Source of the DNA: Dehalococcoidia bacterium
GTDB lineage: Bacteria > Chloroflexota > Dehalococcoidia > Dehalococcoidales > Fen-1064
NCBI GenBank assembly: GCA_011192055.1
Contig: DUES01000193.1
Location: 1-7,348 of the forward strand
Length of the DNA: 7,348 nt
Direction: 5' to 3'
The first letter of the stretch is position 1, and each line of letters opens with the position of its first letter. Of this stretch, positions 1 through 4,651 are shown one piece after another. The position numbers and the translations under genes are program-made. The notes beneath the pieces are model-generated. The model had not been told where the DNA came from and made no database searches. It worked only from the letters and a program-made list of their open reading frames with translations.

Positions 1-730
1 CGGACGCCGTCCGGACTGTTATGCCGTTACCGTTGTTGCCCGGTTCGAATCCGGCGACAGCATCGCCGAGGTGCAAAGAAACACCTTTCTCAACCAGGTG
101 GTCATGGACTGATACTATCATTTCAGGGTCAAACACTGGCATTACCTGTGGCAGCATTTCGATGATTCCTACGGAAATACCACGTTTCGTCAGATTTTCA
201 GCCATCTCCAGGCCGATGAAACCACCACCCACAACGATAGCCCGTTTTACCTGTTTACCATCAATCCAGTTCCTGATTTCACGGCTGTCCGGTATTGTCC
301 TGAGCGTGAATATGCCCGGCAGGTCAATTCCCGGTACAGGAGGTCGAACCGGCATTGCCCCGGGAGAGAGAACAAGGGCATCATATCCCTCCCTGCAGGT
401 TTCGCCCGTAACCAGATTCCTGACCTCGACCTCTTTATTCTCCCGGTCAATCAGCAGTACATCATTCTGTACCCTGACATCTATATTGAACCTTGTACGG
501 AACAGCTCCGGCGTCGTGACAAGCAGGTCCGCTTCATTCGGAATTACATTGCCGACGTGATAGGGAAGGCCGCAATTGGCGAACGATACAAAAGGTCCAC
601 GCTCAAAGATAATAATGTTTGCTTTTTCTGATAATCTGCGTGCTCTGGTTGCGCAGGATGCCCCTCCGGCGACGCCGCCCACTATCAATATCCTGGGATT
701 ATCCGTATTACCCTGAGAATTCTGCTTCAT
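1..730 (-). CDS. CoA-disulfide reductase-type FAD/NAD-dependent oxidoreductase (partial, C-terminal part outside window)
   Basis: Likely reduces CoA disulfide, a persulfide or a related small disulfide with NAD(P)H in the cytoplasm. About 243 residues are visible, reading leftward without a stop or frameshift; relatives usually have 440-560, sometimes with a C-terminal rhodanese domain that cannot be seen here. Seen: the FAD-binding glycine motif VGGVAGGAS (residues 17-25), an acidic residue ending the second strand (E43 in FERG), the family's single redox cysteine C53 in SFANCGLPY, and a second Rossmann motif VVGGGFIGLEMAENL (167-181). E191 follows that motif, and an acid there usually favours NADH over NADPH. 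The ATG at 730 is chosen because a purine-rich GGTGAGG lies just upstream; an earlier ATG hits a stop within four codons. A strong promoter sits 32-60 bases upstream. The family is clear, but the exact substrate (CoA disulfide, persulfide or polysulfide) is not. Confidence 0.9.
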   Translation of the reverse strand, partial: MKQNSQGNTDNPRILIVGGVAGGASCATRARRLSEKANIIIFERGPFVSFANCGLPYHVGNVIPNEADLLVTTPELFRTRFNIDVRVQNDVLLIDRENKEVEVRNLVTGETCREGYDALVLSPGAMPVRPPVPGIDLPGIFTLRTIPDSREIRNWIDGKQVKRAIVVGGGFIGLEMAENLTKRGISVGIIEMLPQVMPVFDPEMIVSVHDHLVEKGVSLHLGDAVAGFEPGNNGNGITVRTAS

Positions 731-745
731 TAACCTCACCACCTC

Positions 746-759
746 ATACTATTCAGTAT
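746..759. repeat. Small inverted repeat at the reductase transcription start
   Basis: ATACT and AGTAT form perfect 5-base arms around a 4-base centre. The element lies just downstream of the -10 box and spans the predicted transcription start, where a repressor operator would be expected. Short arms like these can occur by chance in AT-rich DNA, so an operator role is only a suggestion. Confidence 0.3.
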
Positions 760-761
760 CA

Positions 762-790
762 ATTATAGAAAATAATAGAAGTAATAACAA
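762..790 (-). promoter_or_regulatory. Sigma-70-type promoter for the disulfide reductase gene
   Basis: On the minus strand a -35 box TTGTTA (plus-strand positions 785-790) and a perfect -10 box TATAAT (762-767) are separated by exactly 17 bases, in a strongly AT-rich stretch between two genes. The predicted transcript would start near 755, giving a leader of about 25 bases before the ATG at 730. The reductase gene can therefore be transcribed independently of the membrane protein gene 83 bases upstream. Confidence 0.7.
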
Positions 791-813
791 AGAAGGGAAC
801 ACGAATATTGTAT

Positions 814-1458
814 CTACCTTAGCTGTCCGTGTCTCAGGAATGTTAAGAGCATCTTCCTGCGTAACAGGACAATACCAAACAGTAAAAGAACAGCTATACC
901 AATCAATTCAGGTACAAATACAGCCGGCTCCCTGACCATTGCCTGGAGTAGATTATCAAACCAGCCGGTAACGTCTGCCCGGTCAAAAGCCAGTCCCTGG
1001 AATGGCCAGAATAATGTCCGGGGTGCCTGCCACATCTGGTCCAGGAGCAGGTGTATCACCGAACCGGCAGCAAGGGCTGCAAGCCAGTTCTTGCGATACC
1101 GGCGGTAGAGATATAGTCCGGGTAGTGCTACCAGAACGTTGAATAAAAGGCTGTGGCTGAATATCCTGCCGCTGCTAAAGGTCTCACGGAATAAAAGATG
1201 TCCTACCGGTTTATCAATAATATCCGGCAGCATGCTTCCCACCAGGAGAAACCGTATATCAAGGTAGTTATTCAGTCTGGAAAACCACCAGTTACTGCGA
1301 ACCATCAGTCCGTCACCCGAATGTTTCAACGGATGATACTCACTTTCACCCTTCCTTTCCTTGATATTCATCCCGTTTGTGGATGCTTTACCAGGCAGAA
1401 GGTTGGAAAGCAGCGTTGCGGCACCCAGCGTGATTCCAATATGTCCGAATAACAGCAT
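814..1458 (-). CDS. YdjM/DUF457-family membrane-associated putative metal-dependent hydrolase
   Basis: A 214-residue membrane protein resembling the YdjM-like (DUF457) family, whose members are putative metal-dependent hydrolases with no well-established substrate. Seen: an N-terminal FGHIGIT with H6, the metal-ligand-like LPDIIDKP with D79 and D82, SHSLLF with H102, and HLLLDQMW with H136 and D140. This His/Asp pattern recurs in the family and suggests a metal site at the membrane face. Hydrophobic segments lie at about residues 4-22, 103-119, 124-139 and 181-199. Residues 24-60 form a polar insert. The start at 1458 is preceded by AAGG at 1462-1465, close to the ATG. It is divergent from the decarboxylase operon and 83 bases upstream of the disulfide reductase. 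Nothing in the sequence ties it to phosphonate metabolism. The family assignment is fairly safe; the activity is unknown. Confidence 0.8.
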   Translation of the reverse strand: MLLFGHIGITLGAATLLSNLLPGKASTNGMNIKERKGESEYHPLKHSGDGLMVRSNWWFSRLNNYLDIRFLLVGSMLPDIIDKPVGHLLFRETFSSGRIFSHSLLFNVLVALPGLYLYRRYRKNWLAALAAGSVIHLLLDQMWQAPRTLFWPFQGLAFDRADVTGWFDNLLQAMVREPAVFVPELIGIAVLLLFGIVLLRRKMLLTFLRHGQLR

Positions 1459-1472
1459 TGACCTTAGTTAGA

Positions 1473-1501
1473 ATAATAACAGACAGTATGTATCGTCGCA
1501 A
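1473..1501 (-). promoter_or_regulatory. Probable promoter for the YdjM-like gene
   Basis: On the minus strand TTGCGA (plus positions 1496-1501) and TATTAT (1473-1478) are separated by 17 bases. The implied transcription start near 1466 leaves only about eight bases before the ATG at 1458. The leader would be very short and the AAGG would sit almost at the 5' end. The -35 match is moderate (4 of 6), so this is less certain than the other promoters. Confidence 0.4.
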
Positions 1502-1537
1502 TTGACATGATATCCGGTTTTTTAGGGCGGTTTACGT

Positions 1538-1566
1538 TTGACCGTGGAAACTGCTTCTGCTATTAT
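1538..1566 (+). promoter_or_regulatory. Sigma-70-type promoter for the decarboxylase operon
   Basis: TTGACC (1538-1543) and TATTAT (1561-1566) are separated by 17 bases, each matching the consensus at 5 of 6 positions. Transcription would begin near 1573, about 25 bases before the preferred GTG start at 1599. It is the only strong plus-strand promoter seen ahead of the four-gene cluster, which has no gaps large enough to require internal promoters. Confidence 0.7.
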
Positions 1567-1587
1567 CCACAGCGTAGACCGTCGTGC

Positions 1588-1593
1588 AAGGAG
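1588..1593 (+). promoter_or_regulatory. Ribosome binding site that fixes the alpha-subunit start
   Basis: AAGGAG lies five bases before the GTG at 1599. The in-frame GTG at 1584 lies upstream of this site and only about ten bases from the predicted transcript start, so it cannot use it. The shorter protein beginning at 1599 is therefore preferred. Confidence 0.75.
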
Positions 1594-1598
1594 ACCCT

Positions 1599-2087
1599 GT
1601 GAACGCTGCTGAATTCTGCAACATGCTGGAACGTCAAGGTCTTGACTTTGCTTCCGGGGTACCCTGTTCAATTCTGAAGGACATCATCAGTTATCTTTCA
1701 TCACAGGACAGGGTTCCGTATGTTTCCGCAACCCGGGAAGATGAGGCAATGGGTATCGCTGCAGGAGCGTACCTGGCGGGTAAAAGCCCGGTTGTATTGC
1801 TGCAGAACTCCGGTCTTGGAAATACTATCAATCCGCTGACATCCCTGGCAATACCGTATAAGATACCGGTACTGTTGGTTGTAAGCTGGCGGGGCTACCA
1901 GGGTAACGATGCGCCGGAACATCTTGTTATGGGCCGGGTTACTGTCAGGCTGCTGGAATACATTGGTATCGATACATTTGCAGTGGAGCCGGAAAACCCT
2001 GAACAGGCAGTATCGGCGGCAATGAAGAATATGCGTGACAAAGGATTACCTTCTGCCGTCATTTTGAGAAAAGGTATAGTTAAATGA
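1599..2087 (+). CDS. Phosphonopyruvate decarboxylase-like, alpha (PYR-domain) subunit
   Basis: This is the N-terminal half of a thiamine-diphosphate (ThDP) decarboxylase, 162 residues, probably acting with the next gene to convert phosphonopyruvate to phosphonoacetaldehyde and CO2. In ThDP enzymes the PYR domain supplies the glutamate that activates the cofactor; here E49 in REDEAMGIAAGAY is the best candidate. Residues 20-24 (GVPCS) and the stretch QNSGLGNTINPLTSL (69-83) closely recall single-chain phosphonopyruvate decarboxylases. Sulfopyruvate decarboxylase alpha subunits (ComD), as I recall them, read more like QSTGLGN. The ThDP pyrophosphate-binding half is missing and is supplied by the downstream gene, whose start overlaps this stop (ATGA, 2084-2087). 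GTG 1599 is chosen because of AAGGAG at 1588-1593. First gene of the operon. The fold is certain; phosphonate rather than sulfonate substrate is inferred from motifs and neighbours. Confidence 0.85.
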   Translation: MNAAEFCNMLERQGLDFASGVPCSILKDIISYLSSQDRVPYVSATREDEAMGIAAGAYLAGKSPVVLLQNSGLGNTINPLTSLAIPYKIPVLLVVSWRGYQGNDAPEHLVMGRVTVRLLEYIGIDTFAVEPENPEQAVSAAMKNMRDKGLPSAVILRKGIVK

Positions 2088-2647
2088 AACGGTACCAAGC
2101 AATACGCATCATAGCTGAATTCCTTGCAAAAGACGACCTCGTTGTATCTTCAACGGGCATGATAAGCCGTGAGTTATTTACCATTGCCGAATCCGGGCGT
2201 AATTTCTACATGATTGGCTCGATGGGGCAGGCGTCATCAATAGGGCTCGGACTGGCCCTGTCATTACCGGAAAAACGAATCGTGGTTATCGATGGAGATG
2301 GCGCTATCCTGATGAATATGGGTTCCCTGGCAACTACCGGTCACTTCGCACCGGCAAACCTGCTCCATTTTGTACTCGATAACGAGGCCTACGACAGTAC
2401 CGGCGGACAGCGAACAACCTCCACAACTGCCAGACTTGAAGACATTGCTGAAGCCGCGGGGTATCCCTTCTCACGAAAGGTAGCATCAGAGGAAGAACTC
2501 CGGCAGACCATGAAAGATATATCCGGCAAAGGTCCTTTCTTTATCCTGGTCAAGGTTGATAAAGGCGGCATGGAGGATATCGGACGGGTAACCCTGACGC
2601 CGGAGGAACTGAAGACCCGGTTTCGTGCCAGTGCGATTGGAGCCTGA
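2084..2647 (+). CDS. Phosphonopyruvate decarboxylase-like, beta (PP-domain, ThDP-binding) subunit
   Basis: This is the C-terminal half of the same decarboxylase, 187 residues, binding the diphosphate of ThDP and Mg2+. Seen: GSMGQASSIGLGLAL (45-59), a usual feature before the cofactor site, then the ThDP motif beginning GDG at 71-73 and ending near N100 in LDNEAY. DSTGGQ (104-109) follows immediately. In my recollection this is the phosphonopyruvate decarboxylase form, whereas sulfopyruvate decarboxylases (ComE) tend to have STGNQ. The start overlaps the alpha stop by ATGA with AAAAGG nine bases upstream, indicating translational coupling and equal amounts of the two chains. Alpha plus beta total 349 residues, near the size of the single-chain enzyme, so the split falls at the natural domain boundary. 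Acetolactate synthase is excluded by the lack of a central FAD domain. Confidence 0.85.
   Translation: MKRYQAIRIIAEFLAKDDLVVSSTGMISRELFTIAESGRNFYMIGSMGQASSIGLGLALSLPEKRIVVIDGDGAILMNMGSLATTGHFAPANLLHFVLDNEAYDSTGGQRTTSTTARLEDIAEAAGYPFSRKVASEEELRQTMKDISGKGPFFILVKVDKGGMEDIGRVTLTPEELKTRFRASAIGA
2639..2642 (+). promoter_or_regulatory. Ribosome binding site that fixes the dehydrogenase start
   Basis: GGAG lies six bases before ATG 2649. An alternative GTG at 2625 would overlap the preceding gene and start upstream of this site, adding eight residues with no family likeness. Confidence 0.6.
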
Positions 2648-2648
2648 C

Positions 2649-3665
2649 ATGAATTTTACACTCTGCCTCCCGGAAAAGATTATCTTCGGGTCAGGCTCAA
2701 TATCACAACTCGCCAGTGAGGTTATAAGACTTGGCGGGAACAAGGCCCTCATTGTCACCAGTCCCGGTATGGCACAGCGGGCTGCCTTTTTGCGGATTAA
2801 GGACAACCTGCACAGCCGGGGACTGGACAGTGCAGTCTTCACCGGTGTAGACCCCGAACCTCCCATGGAAAATGCACTCGGTTGTGCAAAGCTGGCGGGT
2901 GATACAGGCTGTAACGTGGTCCTGGGTTTAGGTGGCGGCAGTGTCATGGATGTCGCCAAGAAGGCTGCCGCTGACAGGGGTCTGCCCCGTATACTGATAC
3001 CCGCGACTGCCGGCAGTGGCAGCGAAGTTACCCATGAAGCAGTTCTTAAAAAAAGTGGCAGGAAGCAGGCAATCGTTGATACCGGGTTGCTGCCTGATGT
3101 GGCAATTGTGGACCCGGACATCAGCAGCACAATGCCTCCGCAATTAACGGCCTTTAGCGGTATTGACGCACTGGCGCATGCGATAGAGTGCTATGAATCA
3201 AGAAAGAGTAATCCCGTGGTGAAAGCCCTGGCACTGAGGGCTTATGAATTACTCAGGGATAACCTCAAGGCGGCAATAGAGAATCTTCCTGAAGCAAGAG
3301 TTAATATGGCACTGGGCAGCCTGATGGCAGGCATGGCTTTCGGGAATTCGGGGACAGCTCTCGGTCATGCTGTTTCCTACGCACTGTCGAACCGGGGGGT
3401 GCCGCATGGACAGGCAGTAGCCATGGCCCTGCCCGGCGTCCTTGAATTCAACAGAACAGATGCTGTTCTGGTACAGACACTGAAAGGAATAGTATCCCTT
3501 GCCGGCTCACGGTGGGATTCGGGCTGGGATATTTCAGAGATGACGAACGAGGTTACGGCTGACCGGAGACACCTTACCAATAATCCCCGGGACGTTACCG
3601 CAACAGACGTGCAGCGCATATTTGAGCAGATTGCCACAGATTCATCTGCCGGTGCACAACAATGA
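2649..3665 (+). CDS. Iron-type (group III) alcohol dehydrogenase, probable phosphonoacetaldehyde reductase
   Basis: Probably reduces phosphonoacetaldehyde to 2-hydroxyethylphosphonate with NAD(P)H, as PhpC- and FomC-like enzymes do in phosphonate pathways. Seen: the nucleotide-binding GGGSVMDVAK (95-104), PATAGSGSEVT (118-128), and candidate iron ligands D173 and H177 in GIDALAHAIE, H240 in LGHAVSYAL and H253 in VPHGQAVA. The 63-residue gap between the second and third ligands matches my memory of FucO. At 338 residues it is shorter than the usual 380-400. The loss lies after about residue 280, where part of the C-terminal helical domain is missing, yet the family's closing motif TNNPRDVTATDV (310-321) survives. 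One base separates it from the beta-subunit stop, and its own stop overlaps the next gene (ATGA, 3662-3665). Sulfoacetaldehyde reductase (isethionate-forming) is the alternative. The family is certain; the substrate comes from context. Confidence 0.82.
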   Translation: MNFTLCLPEKIIFGSGSISQLASEVIRLGGNKALIVTSPGMAQRAAFLRIKDNLHSRGLDSAVFTGVDPEPPMENALGCAKLAGDTGCNVVLGLGGGSVMDVAKKAAADRGLPRILIPATAGSGSEVTHEAVLKKSGRKQAIVDTGLLPDVAIVDPDISSTMPPQLTAFSGIDALAHAIECYESRKSNPVVKALALRAYELLRDNLKAAIENLPEARVNMALGSLMAGMAFGNSGTALGHAVSYALSNRGVPHGQAVAMALPGVLEFNRTDAVLVQTLKGIVSLAGSRWDSGWDISEMTNEVTADRRHLTNNPRDVTATDVQRIFEQIATDSSAGAQQ

Positions 3666-4375
3666 AGGCACTGATACTTGCTTCCGGAGCAGGCACACGG
3701 TTAAGTCCGCTGACGGATAACCTCCCCAAGACACTTCTGGACATCGGTGGGAAAACAATTCTGGACCGCCAGCTTACTGCCCTGGCCGGGCACGGGGTAA
3801 CGAGTATCATCATTACCACCGGACCGTTTTGCGATAAAATCGAGGAACACGTTCGACGTAACCACCACCTCGATGTAACATTCGTGCATAATCCTTTATA
3901 CGCATCAACAAACTATATTTATTCGCTGTGGCTTGCCAGGGACTTCATCGGCAGCGATATCCTTCTCCTTCATGCCGACCTCCTGTTCGACGATGTGCTG
4001 GTGAGTCGGCTGTTAGAAACTAACGATAACAGTGTCCTGGTGAACCGGGGTGTGAAACCGCCGGAGAAAGATTTCAAGGCGCTGATTGAGAATGGTACGG
4101 TTAAGCGTATCGGTGTAGATGTCACCGGAACCGGCGCTTTTTTCTGTGCACCGATGTACCGGTTTTCGCGGGACGGTTTCAGGATATGGCTTGAAGAAAT
4201 CGATAATTTCGTGCGTGATAACAAACTGAACTGTTACGCTGAAGACGCCTTTAACCGGGTCTCCGGCCGAATAGAACTACGGCCGCTCTATTACGGGGAA
4301 TTCTGCATGGAAATAGATACAGTTGAAGACCTCGAAGCGGCGAGAGACCTGGTTAAGAACAGCCTGACAGACTGA
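3662..4375 (+). CDS. LicC/PntC-like nucleotidyltransferase, probable phosphonate cytidylyltransferase
   Basis: A 237-residue Rossmann-like nucleotidyltransferase that probably couples CTP to a small phospho- or phosphonoalcohol. Seen: the NTP-binding signature LASGAGTRLSPLTDNLPK (6-23) with R13 and K23, then NPLYASTNYIYSLWLA (77-92), which recalls the choline-phosphate cytidylyltransferase LicC and the phosphonate cytidylyltransferase PntC. D106 in HADLLF and D219 in MEIDTVEDLEAA are the likely Mg2+ ligands, and YAEDAFN (192-198) matches the acceptor region of that subfamily. There is no beta-helix domain, unlike GlmU- or RmlA-like enzymes with extensions. It overlaps the dehydrogenase stop by ATGA and lacks a strong ribosome site of its own, so it is probably translationally coupled. 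In this context the acceptor is inferred to be 2-hydroxyethylphosphonate, giving a CMP ester. A sugar phosphate acceptor cannot be excluded from sequence alone. Confidence 0.8.
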   Translation: MKALILASGAGTRLSPLTDNLPKTLLDIGGKTILDRQLTALAGHGVTSIIITTGPFCDKIEEHVRRNHHLDVTFVHNPLYASTNYIYSLWLARDFIGSDILLLHADLLFDDVLVSRLLETNDNSVLVNRGVKPPEKDFKALIENGTVKRIGVDVTGTGAFFCAPMYRFSRDGFRIWLEEIDNFVRDNKLNCYAEDAFNRVSGRIELRPLYYGEFCMEIDTVEDLEAARDLVKNSLTD

Positions 4376-4438
4376 TATCATATCGTATTCTGAACTCCGG
4401 TGCCGTGCCTGCCGATAGTTATAACACGCAGTAAATCG

Positions 4439-4467
4439 TTGACTTTATCTCATGCCTGACCTAGAAT
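4439..4467 (+). promoter_or_regulatory. Sigma-70-type promoter for the mutase/GlmU-like pair
   Basis: TTGACT (4439-4444) and TAGAAT (4462-4467) are separated by 17 bases, each 5 of 6 to consensus. Transcription would begin near 4474, leaving an unusually long leader of about 178 bases before ATG 4652. A nearby TATTAT (4469-4474) is too far from the -35 box to be preferred. The promoter implies that the mutase pair can be transcribed apart from the decarboxylase operon that ends at 4375. Confidence 0.65.
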
Positions 4468-4482
4468 GTATTATCAGTTGGA

Positions 4483-4506
4483 GTCCTGTCACAATTTCTA
4501 CAGGAC
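4483..4506 (+). repeat. Inverted repeat (7-base arms) near the 5' end of the mutase transcript
   Basis: GTCCTGT (4483-4489) and ACAGGAC (4500-4506) are perfect 7-base arms around a 10-base loop, starting about nine bases after the predicted transcription start. A slipped alternative pairs CCTGTC (4485-4490) with GACAGG (4504-4509). No T-run follows, so this is not a standard intrinsic terminator. It could be a repressor operator or a 5' stabilising hairpin in the leader. Confidence 0.5.
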
Positions 4507-4507
4507 A

Positions 4508-4526
4508 GGGGCAGGGAGGGGGCCGG
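4508..4526 (+). other. G-rich tract in the mutase leader
   Basis: Runs of four, three and five G (4508-4511, 4514-4516, 4518-4522), followed by a GG at 4525-4526, lie directly after the inverted repeat. Three G-runs of three or more plus a GG could form a two-layer quadruplex in RNA or DNA. A full three-layer quadruplex would need one more long G-run, so this is tentative. Confidence 0.3.
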
Positions 4527-4607
4527 TTGAAGCATGTTTCCTGACCATGCACTATTCACTCCAGCGGTGCAATACAAATACAACATATTTCCATTGCAGA
4601 CCGGGTT

Positions 4608-4630
4608 CGACTATGCGTACGTAGCAGTCG
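4608..4630 (+). repeat. Bulged hairpin 21 bases before the mutase ATG
   Basis: CGAC (4608-4611) pairs with GTCG (4627-4630) and TGC (4614-4616) with GCA (4624-4626). This gives a 7-pair stem with a two-base bulge and a 7-base loop GTACGTA. It sits close to the translation start, where no clear Shine-Dalgarno sequence is visible, and could affect ribosome loading. Chance folding is possible. Confidence 0.35.
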
Positions 4631-4651
4631 ATTGTGTGCAGAGCTGAATCA

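Noticed and set aside
41..56. tRNA T-arm-like sequence (GGTTCGAATCC with flanking complementary bases)
   Set aside because: It lies inside the intact reading frame of the disulfide reductase, and no acceptor, D or anticodon arms fit around it.
21..560. A 179-codon plus-strand open frame at the left edge
   Set aside because: It is antisense to the disulfide reductase, whose FAD, redox cysteine and NAD motifs are unmistakable on the other strand.
1503..1526. A TTGACA hexamer in the divergent intergenic region as a second plus-strand -35 box
   Set aside because: No acceptable -10 box lies 15-19 bases downstream. The pair at 1538-1566 is much better.
1703..1713. ACAGGACAGGG in the alpha-subunit gene, identical to leader positions 4500-4510
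   Set aside because: CAGGACAGG encodes Gln-Asp-Arg in frame both here and in the mutase, so common codon choice explains it without a regulatory role. Unlike 5779-5796 it is not part of a palindrome.
2486..3130. A 214-codon minus-strand open frame opposite the beta subunit and dehydrogenase genes
   Set aside because: It spans two real genes antisense, has low-complexity Ser/Pro-rich content typical of shadow frames, and no recognisable domain.
4376..4438. Intrinsic terminator after the cytidylyltransferase gene
   Set aside because: Only a short palindrome (TGATATCA) is present, with no GC-rich stem followed by a T-run.
4600..4630. GGTTCGACT resembling a tRNA T-loop in the intergenic region
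   Set aside because: The flanking bases do not form the five-pair T-stem and no cloverleaf can be drawn. The bases fit the bulged hairpin better.
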